Shown piece by piece: positions 23,301 to 35,030 of a stretch of DNA of 64,000 nt. The position numbers were made by a program, and so were the translations under genes. The stretch lies in assembly GCA_034509735.1 (NCBI GenBank), contig JACGWO010000005.1, positions 20,139,264 to 20,203,263 on the forward strand. Reading direction: 5' to 3'. Source of the DNA: Sesamum alatum. Taxonomy: Eukaryota > Streptophyta > Magnoliopsida > Lamiales > Pedaliaceae. A model generated the notes under the pieces. It ran no database searches and had not been told where the DNA came from. It worked only from the letters and a program-made list of their open reading frames with translations. Position 1 is the first letter of the stretch. Each line of letters starts with the position of its first letter.

Positions 23301-24408
23301 CATACTAGGTACATAATAAACTTGCTCTAATTCTATACTAATACGATCACTAACTACTAGAGTGTCGGATCCTACTGCTTCTGCCGAGATGGCCTTGCCA
23401 TTCCCAAGCTTTAGGATCATATCCCCGCTACCCAGTTTTCTGCTTCTTTTCAGCACCTGCAAATCATTGCAAATGTGAGCTCCACAGCCAGTATCTAATA
23501 CCCAAGAGGCAGAATTAGTGACCATATTAACCTCAATCACAAATATACCTTAGTTCGAGAGGAGTTTGGGGCACTCCCTCTTTCAATACCGTTTCTCACG
23601 GCAATTGATACATATTTCATATGCCCTCGACTGTTGCTTGGAGATAACTTTTCCCTGTCCTTTGCCTTTCCCCTCTTTGGCAATGGGAACACTCTTAGTG
23701 TTCGTAGCTGCTTTGACGGTTTTTCCCTTCCCTTTCTTCCTTTTCCAACGTCCGGCACCCTTGCCTTTCGTCTTGGAAGTTGAAGCACCTCCAAACAATA
23801 CCGAAGGCGTGGACTTTTGATCATTGCCTCGTATTGCACCAACATATTGATCAACTAATGAATGCCCTTCTTAAGTGCGTTCATGTTATAGTTGACAATG
23901 AATTGGTCAAAGGAGGGTGGGAGAGACTGAAGGATCACATCTATGTACGTTTCATTATCGAGGCCTACCTTTGGGTCCTCGAGCCTTTCCACCAGGGTAA
24001 GCATTTTAACCCCGTGCTCTTGTACAGAGGATTCTTCGGTCATTTTAGTTCCAAAGAACGCCTTAGTCGCGACATACCTAGTATGCCGGTCCTGGACTGT
24101 ATAGCAATCCTTAAGGCGAGTCATAATGGAAGGGACATCGTCTAGCCTTTCATACTGCTTTTGAATCTCATTCGTCATTGAGGCAAGTATGACGCTACGG
24201 ACCTTCCAGTTATCCTTATGCCAAGTCTCGAACGTCTCACATTCTTCTGGCGTGGATCCTTCCGGTAAGGTCCTAGGGAGAGGCTCGTCCATGACGTAGC
24301 CTTGGTTCTCGTAATCCAGGACTATCCTGAGATTGCGCAACAGTCATTGTAATTGGTTCCATTGAATTTGTTGGTCTCAAGTATGGTTGATAAAGGGTTC
24401 TTAGACAT
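20357..24408 (-). pseudogene. Copia gag-pol (block 1, middle unit)
   Basis: Complete in length but broken. The start codon is at 24408 (MSKNP). A base lost near 24345 shifts gag at once, and the frame resumes as RNLRIVLDYENQGYVMDEPL. The order is then gag, zinc knuckle, protease (DTGCGAHICNDL), GAG-pre-integrase, integrase (D-D-E residues in HTDVCGP, SDRGGEY and NGVSERRNRT), chromodomain-free linker, RT (YMDD at about 21340) and RNase H to the stop at 20357. I count at least eight frame breaks or stops. The leader in front has lost its GC-rich part and binding site, so this copy is doubly disabled. Confidence 0.88.
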
Positions 24409-25392
24409 TTGTAAATCTACATTTAAAAACAGAGTTCGCGATCAGCAGAATTTAAAAGACAGAGGTTTGATAAATAATTAAATGCTTGGTCTTCAGTCAT
24501 TTAATGCTCCCACTATTTATACGAAAACACGTACTCTCAAACGTTGTTTTCGGAAAACCTTTTCCTAGTGGGCTTGGGATCCACAGCGAATTTTCCCATA
24601 CCCCGCTTTTACAATTCGCATGGGAAGAATCCTATGGGAGGTATGCCATACCATTCTCGTTCCACGAGATTCCCAAGATTATTGCCTCACCCTTTCACAT
24701 GATCCCGAGGACTCCAAGCGAATCATGTTAATCGAGCGTTAGACCCGACCCAATCAACCGAATCATAGACCCGCTGCTACCTCCACGACTCGTGAGACAG
24801 GTAACAGTGGTCTAATTTTCGTTCATGACATAGTGCAGCTTCTTTTAAGTACGATAGACGTGCCACGAATCGTGAGACCACGCTGTCGACCTAAATCAGC
24901 TTCCTCACTATGCCATGGACTGGAAGGCATGGACAAACTCCTAGAGTCCATGTCCATTTTGTCTAGGGTATAATATTTGGACATTGGTCCAACCAATGTG
25001 AGAGTAGTAAATGACCGAGATCTCATAAGTAAATATTAACACATTCATCCACAATGCATAAATAAATAAATTGCATCCCATAGCAATTATATTTTAAATA
25101 AAACACCATTCATCCATCATAATAACCACATGCAAAATTAAAGCCTAGCACGCCCCTGTTGGATGATTATGAGCCCGAATCCTATGCGATCCACTGAGCC
25201 CGCAGTGGATTTATGGTCAATCTAGGGTTGGTCCTACACTATTACATTAATAGTAACCTAATCATCATTCTGATGGGCCTTGGTCTCTTTTTCTCTTTCA
25301 TCTTCATGGAAACGCCTTGGATCTTCCATTCTGGGTTCTCCATGTGGACCTTCCTTCTTCTCCACCAAATACATAAAATAAATCCTCAGTCC
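24409..25392 (-). other. Truncated copia leader with twin palindromes
   Basis: Only the gag-proximal 1 kb of the leader remains. It contains the paired palindromes CACGACTCGTG (24784-24794) and CACGAATCGTG (24864-24874, one change), and TATTTATA (24514-24521), the complement of a TATA box before gag. It ends abruptly at LTR4; the GC-rich array and primer-binding site are deleted. Confidence 0.75.
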
Positions 25393-27395
25393 TGAAAGAA
25401 ATTCGGTGGATCGTCCCGGGAATTGCGCGAATGCGGAAGCGCGGTAAAAAAAAAAAACATATTAAAATAAAAGGCATGCTTTTAATTTAAGAAACACGCT
25501 CAAGGGTGTTGCCCTTGAGGTTCCCGGGCGTTCGGTGTATCTCATGATCATAAAACAAATAAAGAAATCATGGAGGCCATAGAGTTGAAAATTAAAGAGG
25601 GACGAAAATCTTAAAACGAGACCTACCCGTTGTCGTTTTCGTTTTCAGCTGCTACTCGCGTTGTTCCCCGTTTTGCACCAAGATCTCGTTCTTGAGATCC
25701 TCCAAATCGTGACACACGATCCACCCACGTATTCTTGCACGTCGTGCTAGCAATGAACAAGTATAATTTTGGAGAGGATAGATCAACCACGCGTTATGAT
25801 TTAACGGGATCGATCTTCCTTCGTTCAATTGTTCCAAGAACAAAAGAACAAGAAAATACTTTCTTGGTGAGAGAGAGAGAGAGAGGGGCGGACGAGATAG
25901 GAGAGGAGAGAGTGTGTGTTGTGTGTGTGTTTTTCAAGAATCATCAATCTCATAAATGTTGGAAGCTAGAGGTTTATATAGAGGAAGAGTTTAATCCTCT
26001 TTAAACTCAAACTCTAAGTAACCTAATTTGACTAGGATTTTGACCTAGTCAAAGTCCTAGTCAAACTAGTGTTTGACCTAGTCAAATGAATCCTAGCCTT
26101 CCATCTCCCCTTTCCATCTCAACCGTTGCTTTTAATTTAATGGAATATTTAAATCCTATTAAATATTCCAAAAGGCTAAAAGAATAAATATAATATAATA
26201 AATTAATATTATAATTCATTCTAAGCCCATTAAATCAACCCTTTTAATAAATCCTATTTATTAATTTAATTCCTTTTATCAAATAGAAGGAATTAATTTC
26301 TCCAAGAAAATATAGGACCCGATTAAATCTAATTTAATGATTCCTTTACTCCAATATTTAATTCCATATTAAATACTAAGTGTGTGTGGATAGTGTGTGA
26401 CTTTTTAGGTTCACCATTCAGCTAGACTTGGTCGGATTCCTAGAATCCGTCCGTTACCATGGGTGGCCATCTAGCAACGGTCCATGGCACTAGAGACTAG
26501 GTGAAATATTCGGGGATGAACATTTAGGCTCTAACAGTACACTTGTCCTTCTGTCTTCGGTCTCATCACTTAGAGTCTAGGGCACGGAAAAAGCAGGTAC
26601 TCATTTTGGACCTAAGTGTCTGTCTGTCCTTACTAAACGCCGCAAGGGAAACCTTTCCCTTCTGTTCAGTTACTGTGGCCACAGATTTTAGGAACAAGAC
26701 ACAGAGCATACATGAGACTCAACTGTCAATACCTTTTGACAGGAGACAGATCCTTTCTTGGAAACTACTGTCACTCTGTACACCCGAGCTGCACTAGACA
26801 TGGCTTATGGCTACTCAAGAGTATTTTGGCAATCTCTCACCATATCTAAGATACAGACCTGATGCACAGGTAAACTCAGCAGTTCCTCAAGTCAAAGGAC
26901 TTGGCCTGTACCGTTGGAACCGGGAATACACGTCACACCTTGCTGACCATACTCAAGGTCCTCCGTAAGACGGTTCCCGCGAGTCACCTCAGTCAGCTGC
27001 TTCCTAGCATGCTGACCCACTAACACTGCTCAGACGACCTTCGTCACCCGTCGATGAAATACGACAGCAGATGCTTAGTGCAAGTCTCAAAGGGAATCCC
27101 GGTACCCATTTTCGGGATTCCTTGACTTGGAGATTTCCGGACTGATTCGGTGAGACTGATTTCATGGACCTACCTCCAAGCGTAGTCCCAGTCCCCGAAA
27201 ACGTTACTCAGTCCGTGGGCTTTGTTTGCGTAGTGAACAGAAATGTAAATGCATATAAGTGAACGTAAACAAAGTATTGCCATATGAATTTTCACTTCTT
27301 TATTCATAAATATTTTTATCAAATACCAAAGAATTGTCTAGACATAGGTTACATATTCCTGCCAAAATTGGCTTACATGGTCACCTATTCTAACA
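25393..27395 (-). repeat. LTR4 (family B, complete)
   Basis: Complete 2.0-kb LTR (TGAAAGAAATTCGG to CTAACA). It has the U3 hairpin GGAATCCCG/CGGGATTCC, a minus-strand TATATAAA and the W-box cluster. It is the 3' LTR of the unit on its right (polypurine tract at 27396-27411) and abuts a cut leader on its left. Confidence 0.9.
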
Positions 27396-27411
27396 ATCTC
27401 CCACTTGACCT

Positions 27412-30400
27412 TTAAAGCCAATTGCCCATATGCTTAATCCCCATCTTCTCAAGATGTTGCGTATGAGCGCTCTGCGACATAGGCTTTGTCAGCGGGTCTG
27501 CTGTGTTGTGTGCCGAGTTGACTCGGTCCATCCGGACGTCACCTCTTCCTACCATTTCTCTAAGAAGATGGTAGCGTATAAGAATATGTTTGGAACGGTG
27601 ATGAGATCTCGGTTCCTTTGCTTGCGCTATAGCGCCGTTGTTATCACAGAAGATGACAACGGGCTCGGCGATGCTAGGCACCACACCCAACTTTTGGATG
27701 TAGTTTCTCATCCAAACCGCTTCCTTAGCAGCGTCTGAAGCTGCTATGTATTCAGCCTCTGTGGTGGAGTCAGCAATGGTTGCTTGCTTGGAACTTTTCC
27801 AAGCTACTACACCTCCATTGAGTTTGAATACGTACCCCGATTGAGACTTGGCATCATCGTCATCAGACTGGAAGCTAGCGTCGCTAAAAGCCTTCCAGAA
27901 TTAGTTCTCCATTGCCATAGACTAGGAACATTTCCTTAGTCCTTCTTAGGTACTTAAGGATGCCTTTAACAGCATTCCAATGTGCCTCTCCTGCGCAGGA
28001 CTGATATCTGCTTGTCACGCTCAAAGCGTACGCAATGTCAGGCCTAGTGCAGTGGACCGCATATTGTATGCTACCTACGGCGGAGGCATAGGGGATGACT
28101 TTCATCTTTTCAAGTTCCTCATCAGTCTGTGGGGACTGTTTCTTGGATAACTTGATCCCATGCCTCATTGGAAGGAATCCTCGTTTGGAGTTGTCCATTC
28201 GATATCTCTTTAGGACTTTCTCCATATACGAGTTTTGGGTGAGTCCTAACATCCTTTTAGATCTGTCCCTGACAATCTGGATGCCTAGGATGTACGAGGC
28301 TTCACCCAAGTCCTTCATGGAAAACTGGGTTGAAAACCATGCTTTTGTGTTTCCTAACATTCTAACGTCATTACCAATGAGCAGAATGTCATCCACATAA
28401 AGCACTAGGAACACTATTGAGCTCCCACTGACCTTCTTGCATACACAAGGGTCGGATTCGTTTTTGATGAAGTCATAACCCCGTATTACTTCATCAAAGC
28501 GAATGTTCCAACTTCGGGAGGCTTGTTTGAGGCCATAGATGGACTTCTGGAGACGACAGACTTTCTGTTCTTCTCTAGTGACCGTGAAACCCTGCGGCTG
28601 ATCCATATAGATCTCTTCTTCAACGAAACCATTGAGGAAGGCCGTTTTCACGTCCATCTGCCATATCTCATAGTCATACCATGCTGCTATGGCGAGCAGA
28701 ATCCGAATGGATTTAGCCATGGCTACTGGCGAGTAGGTATCCTCAAAATCGACCCCGAGTCGTTGAGTGTATCCCTTAGCTACAAGCCTAGCCTTGAAGG
28801 TTGTGACTTCTCCATCAACGCCAAGTTTGCGCTTGTAGACCCACTTACAGCCCACTGGCTTAACAACTTTCGGTGGATCTACGAGACTCCAAACTTGGTT
28901 CTCGCTCATGGAGTCCTTTTGGCTTTCATGGCCTCAAGCCATTTCCCGGAGTCGATGTCAGACATCGCTTCTCCATAAGTCTTAGGATCGTTATCCAAAA
29001 GATCAGTCGCACCTAGAAAGCCATATCTCACTGGAGGCCTGGACTCTCTAGTGGACCTACGGAGAACGGGAACGTCAGTGGTGACTGTGGGCGTTGACTG
29101 TATCGGAGCCGGTGGTTCAGGAACCGGGGCTGGCTGTTCCTGAGGCTGTCCTTCATGCCTAGCATGTTGGACTTCTCGAGGCTGGTCAGCCCTTCGGCTA
29201 TCTATCCTGAATCCTCTAAGTGAGGGTTCCACGGCCTCCTCTGATGGCTGGATTCCATCACTTGATTCTTCAATGATCAGCTCATCAGGTTGGATATCCT
29301 CCGGGAAGCCTTGCTCCAAGAATACTGCATTTCTTGAAACAAACACCTTTTGTTCCAAGGGGTCATAAAAGTAATAACCCGCAGTTTCTTTAGGGTATCC
29401 AACGAACCTGCATAAGCTAGATCTAGATTCTAACTTATCTCCCACTAACCTCTTGACGTATGCGGGGCTACCCCACACTTTCAAGTAGTTGTAGGATGCA
29501 AGCTTGCCGTGCCATATCTCATATGGCGTTTGGGTCAATGTACTAGTAGGCGCAAATTCAATAATTTGGCCGCTGTCTCTAGTGCATAGCCCCAAAACGA
29601 TAAGGGCAATTCGGTAAAACTCATCATGGACCGAACCATGTCCAACAGGGTTCGATTCCTCCTTTCAGAGACACCATTTAAACTGTGGTGTTCCTGGAGG
29701 TGTCCATTCTGATATTATACCATGTTCTTTTAGATAATCTAGGAACTCCGTACTAAGGTATTCACCGCCTCGGTCCGACCGAAGGATTTTAATTTTGCAG
29801 TTGGTTTGGTTCTCTACTTCAAGTCTGAATTCTTTAAACCTCTCAAGAGCTTCAGACTTGTACCTCATCAGGTAAACATAACAATACCGTGAATGATCAT
29901 CGGTGAAGGTTATGAAGTAAGAGAACCCACCTCGGGCCTGCGTCCTTAGTGTCCACATACGTCTGTATGGACCAAGTCCAACAGACCTGTGGCAAGCCTG
30001 CTTTGTCCTACAAAGGGCCTCTTGGTCATTTTCCCTCTTAGACAGGACTCACAAGTTGGTAGATTGCTCAAGTCCCCAACCTCTAGGTTCTTTGAGTCTA
30101 CCAACCTTTTCATCCTATCTTGGGATATGTGACCTAGCCTAGCGTGCCACAGACGTGCGTTCCCGTTATTATCTAATTTTCGTTTATGTTGTGCATTGAG
30201 GACGAAATTCGTTTGTTGCAAGATATAGAGTCCGTTATGTAATGTACCAAGTAGATGAGCAATTCCGCACCTCATCAAATAAAAGCAGTTTTTATTGATT
30301 CTAAACTCATAACCACTATTGTCCAACAATTGAATGGAAATGATGTTTTTAATCATACTGGGTACAAAATAAACTTGTTCTAAATCTATGCTAATATTAT

Positions 30401-31463
30401 CACTAATCACTAGAGTGGCGGATCCTACTGCTTCTGCCGAGATGGCCTTGCCATTCCTAAGCTTCAGGATCATGTCCCCGCTACCCAGTTTTCTACTTCT
30501 TTTCAACACCTGCAAGTCATTGCAAATGTGAGCTCCACAGCCGGTATCTAATACCCAAGAGGCAGAACTAGTGACCATATTAACCTCAATCACATATATA
30601 CCTTGGTTCGAGAAGAGTTTGGGGCACTCTCTCTTTCAATGCCCTTTCTCACGGCAGTTGATACATATGTCATATGCCTTCGACTGTTGCTTGGAGACAA
30701 CCTTTCCCTTTCCTTTGCCTTTCCCTTCCTTGGCAATGGGAACACTCTTAGTGTTCGTAGCTGCTTTGACGACTTTTCCCTTCCCTTTCTTCTTCTTCCA
30801 ACGTCCGGCACCCTTGCCTTTCGTATTAGAAGTCGAAGCACCTCCAAACAATACCGAAGGCGTGGACTTCTTAGTCGTTGCCTCGTATTGCACCAACATA
30901 TTAATCAACTCATGAATGCCCTTCTCAAGTGCGTTCATGTAGTAGTTGACGATAAATTGGTCAAAGGAGGGTGGGAGTGACTGAAGGATCACATATATGT
31001 ACGTTTCATTATCGAGACCTGCCTTTAGGTCCTCGAGCTTTTCCACCAGGGTAAGGATTTTAACCCCGTGCTCTTGTACAGAGGATCCTTCTGTCATTTT
31101 CATTCCAAAGAACGCCTTGGTCGCGACATACCTACTATGCCGGTCCGGGACTGCATAGCAATCTTTAAGGCGAGCCATGATGGAAGGGACATCGTCTAGC
31201 CTTTCATATTGCTTCTGAATCTCATTGGTCATCGAAGCAAGTATGATGCTACGGACCTTCCGGTTATCCTTATGCCAAGTCTCGAACGTCTCACGTTCTT
31301 CTGGAGTGGATCCTTCCGGTAAGGTTCTAGGGAGAGGCTCGTCCATGACGTAGCCTTGGTTCTCGTAATCTAGGACTATCCTGAGATTGCGCAACCAGTC
31401 GTTGTAGTTTGTTCCATTGAATTTGTTTGTCTCAAGAATGGTGGAAAGTGGGTTCTTAGACAT
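27412..31463 (-). pseudogene. Copia gag-pol (block 1, right unit)
   Basis: Best-preserved minus-strand copy. Gag is open from 31463 to 30636 (275 codons), from MSKNPLSTILETNKFNGTNY through QSLPPSFDQFIVNY to the zinc knuckle. Protease and GAG-pre-integrase are open at 30593-29946 (DTGCGAHICNDL; HARLGHISQDRMKRL). Integrase is split near 29950 and 29670. RT and the first part of RNase H are open from 28909 to 27884 with YVDD (about 28390). RNase H ends at 27412. About five frame breaks remain. It lies between LTR5 with its binding site and LTR4, so this unit keeps all parts of an element. Confidence 0.9.
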
Positions 31464-33034
31464 TTTAAAATCTACATTTTAGAAAACAGCGCGCGATCAG
31501 CAGAAAATAAAAGACGGTGGTTTGATAAAATAATTAAATGCATGGACTTTAGTCATTTAATCCTCCCACTATTTGTACGAAAACACGGTACTCTCAAACG
31601 TGGTTTTCGGGAAATCCTTTCCAAGTGGGCTTAGGATCCACAGCGATTTTTCCCATACCCCGCTTTTACGATTCGCATGGAAAAGATCCTGTGGGAGGTA
31701 TTCCATACCATTCTCGTTCCACGAGATTCCCAAGATTATTGTCTCCCCCTTTCACATGATCCCGAGGACTCCAAGCGAATCATGTTAATTGGGCGTTAGA
31801 CCCAACCCAATCGACCGAGCCACGGACCCACTGGTACCCCCACGACTCGTGAGACAGGTAGCAGCAGCCCGCTTTTCGTTCATGACATAATGCAGCTTCC
31901 TTTAAGTACAATGACGTGCCACGACTCGTGAGACCACGCTATTGACCTAAAGCAGCTTCCTCACTATGCCATGGAATGGAAGGCATGGACAAACTCCTAG
32001 AGTTCATATCCACTTTGTCTAGGGTCTAATATTTTGACATTGGCCCAACCAATGTGAGAGTAAGTAATGACCAAGATCTCAAATAAATATCTACACATAC
32101 ATCCATAATGCGTAAATAAACCATTCATAGCAGTTATATGATAAATAAATAATCCATTCATCCATCATCATAACCACATGCAAAATTAAAGCCTAGCACG
32201 CCCCTGTTGGATGATCACGAGCCCGTATCCTATGCGATCCATTGAGCCCGCAGTGGATCTATGGTCAATCTAGGGTTGGTCCTATACTATTACATTAATA
32301 GTAACCCAATCATCATGCTGATGGGCCTTGGTCTCTTTTTCTCTTTCTTCACTTCATGGAAAACACCAAGGGGCCTCCCGTCTGGGTTCTCCATGTGGTC
32401 CTTCCTTCTTCTCCACCAATTACAAAAAAGGAAACCTCACTCCTAGTCTGCTTTGCGTGCGCGCTGGCCTGCTGGCTGCCGGCCGTGCCGTGCGCAGTGC
32501 GCGCGCAGACGCGCACTGGGCACGCCTGCCAGGCGCGCGCGCGCAGACTCCTCCGTCTGCGTGCGCACGCGCCTGGCGGCGCTGCCCAGGGCCCGTCCGC
32601 GCGCAGACCCGCAGGCGCGCGGCCTCGCGCGCGCAGACACCCTTGTCTGCGTGCGCGCGCGCCTGGAGGCGCTGCCCTGCGCGCAGCCTTTTTGGCTGCG
32701 CGCTGCCCCCGCGCGGCCGGCTGGGCGGGCGCGCGCAGGCCTCCCTTGCCTGCGCGCGTCTGCCCTGCCGGCAGCGTGCAGTTGCGCGGGGCCAGCCCTC
32801 CCGGCTGGCCGGCTGCGTCGTTTCTCATTTTCCGTTCAATTTTTCAGCCTCGTTTTCCAAGAAAAACAGAAAATTACCAACATTCATAAATTCACACGAA
32901 TTAAAAGTAATAAAATCGACATGCTTAAAATCAAGAACAATCAAGATTTAATATAAAACATGCCAATATCACGTGTCATGCTTATAACGCACATAAACCC
33001 TAGGCCTATACACCGAACCGGGCTCTGATACCAT
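31464..33034 (-). other. Copia leader with hairpin array and primer-binding site
   Basis: The primer-binding site GGCTCTGATACCA (33021-33033) is an exact complement of the tRNA-iMet match. The GC-rich array (32447-32820) has five hairpins: 32542-32561, 32632-32651, 32679-32703 (10 bp, loop TTTTT), 32731-32757 (10 bp, loop CTCCCTT) and 32790-32810 (8 bp, loop CTCCC). Twin palindromes CACGACTCGTG are at 31841-31851 and 31920-31930. The TATA-like box is mutated (TATTTGTA, about 31570). A roughly 500-nt stretch present in the block 3 leader is absent. Confidence 0.8.
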
Positions 33035-35030
33035 TGAAAGAAATCCGGTGGATCGTCCCGGGAATTGCGCGAATGCGGAAGCGCGGTAAAAATAAACATA
33101 CAGAAATAAAGCATGCTTTTAAATTTAAAGAACACGCTCAAGGGGTGTGCCCTTGAGGTTCCCGGGCGTTCGGTGTATCTCATGATCATAAAACAAGTAA
33201 AGAAATCATGGAGGCCATAGAGTTGAAAAATAAAGACGGACGAAAATCTTAAACGAGACCTACCCGTTGTCGTTTTCGTCTTCAACTGCTACTCTCGTTG
33301 TTCCCCGTTTTGCAGCAAGACCTCGTTCTTGAGATCCTCCAAATCGTGACACACGATCCACCCACGTATCTTGCACGTCGTGCTAGCAACGAACAAGTGT
33401 ATAATTTTTTGGAGTGGACGAATCAATAACTCGTTATCAATTAACGGTATTGGTTCGTCTAAGTTCTTGATGTTCCAAGAACAAAAAGAACTAAAGAAAA
33501 AATACTTTCTTGTTGGAGAAAGAGAGAGGGGCGGACGAGAGGTAGGAGGAAGGGGAGAGTGTGTGTTTCAAGAATCATCAATCTCATAAATGTTGGAAGC
33601 TAGAGGTTTATATAGAGGAAGAGTTTAATCCTCTTTAAACTAAAACTCTAAGTAACCTAATTTGACTAGGATTTTGACCTAGTCAAAGTCCTAGTCAAAC
33701 TAGTGTTTGACCTAGTCAAACGAATCCTAGCCTTCCATCTCCCCTTTCCATCTCGACCGTTGATTTTAATTTAATGGAATATTTAAATCCTATTAAATAT
33801 TCCAAAAGGCTAAAAGAATAAATATAATATAATAAATTAATATTATAATTTATTCTTGAGCCTATTAAATCAACCCTTTTAATAAATCCTATTTATTAAT
33901 TTAATTCCTTTTATCAAATAGAAGGAATTAATTTCTCCAAGAAAATATAGGACCCGATTAAATCTAATTTAATCATTCTTTTACTCCAATATTTAATTCC
34001 AAATTAAATACTAAGTGTGTGTGGATAGTGTGTGACTCTTTAGGTTCACCATTCAGCTAGACTTGGTCGGATTCCTAGAATCCGTCCGTTACCATGGGTG
34101 GCCATCAAGCAATGGTCCATGGCACTAGAGACTAGGTGAAATATTCGGGGATGAACATTTAGGCTCTAACAGTACACTTGTCCTTCTGTCTTCGGTCTCA
34201 TCACTTAGGGTCTAGGGCACGGAAAATGCAGGTACCCATTTTGGACCTAAGTGTCGGTCTGTCCTCACTAAACGCCGCAAGGGAAACCTTTTCCCATCTG
34301 TTCAGTCACTGTGGCCACAGATTTCAGGGACAAGACACAGAGCATAAATGAGACGCAACTGTCAACACCTTTTGACAGGAGACAGATCTTTTCTTGGAAA
34401 CTACTGCCACTTTTGTACACCCGAGCTGCACTAGACATGGCTTATGACTACTCAAGAGTATTTTGGCAATCTCTCACCATATCTAAGATACAGACCTGAT
34501 GCACAGGTAAACTCAGCAGTTCCTCAAGTCAAAGGACTTGGCCTGTACCGTTGGAACCGGGAATACACGTCATACCTTGCTGACCATACTCAAGGTCCTC
34601 CGTAACACGGTTCCCGCGAGTCACCTCAGTCAGCTGCTTCCTAGCACGCTGACCCACTAACACTGCTTAGACGACCTTCGTCACCTGTCGATGAAATACG
34701 ACAGCAGATGCTTAGTGCAAGTCTCAAAGGGAATCCCGGTACCCATTTTCGGGATTCCTTGACTTGGAGATTTCCGGACTGATTCGGTAAGACTGATTTC
34801 ATGGACCTACCTCCAAGCGTAGTCCCAGTCCCCGAAATCGTTTCTCAGTCCGTGGGCTTTGTTGCGTAGTGAACAGAAATGTAAATGCAGATAAGTGAAC
34901 GTAAACAAAGTATTGCCATATGAATTTTCACTTCTTTATTCATAAATATTTTATCAAATACCAAAGAATTGTCTAGACATAGGTTACATATTCCTGCCAA
35001 AATTGGCTTACATGGTCACCTATTCTAACA
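33035..35030 (-). repeat. LTR5 (family B, complete)
   Basis: Complete LTR from TGAAAGAAATCCGG to CTAACA, serving as 5' LTR of the right unit of block 1. Its outer edge meets gypsy RT directly at 35031. U3 hairpin GGAATCCCG/CGGGATTCC near 34733 is perfect. Confidence 0.9.

Larger units (their letters stand above)
11493..35030 (-). mobile_element. Block 1: minus-strand copia array with five LTRs
   Basis: A 23.5-kb insertion in the gypsy RT. Read from the right on the minus strand the order is LTR5, binding site, leader, gag-pol, LTR4, cut leader, gag-pol, LTR3, binding site, leader, gag-to-integrase fragment, LTR2 (cut at both ends), leader, LTR1 (cut). Neighbouring units share an LTR, as expected after unequal recombination between copies. 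LTR1-3 are family A (inner edge TGAAAGCCAGAG), LTR4-5 family B (TGAAAGAAATYCGG). Outer flanks CCAAG and TGGCT do not match, so the block is not one simple insertion. Confidence 0.85.

Noticed and set aside
11493..35030. A single intact copia insertion with target duplication
   Set aside because: The outer flanks CCAAG and TGGCT differ, the outer LTRs belong to different families and target sequence is missing, so it is a recombined array.
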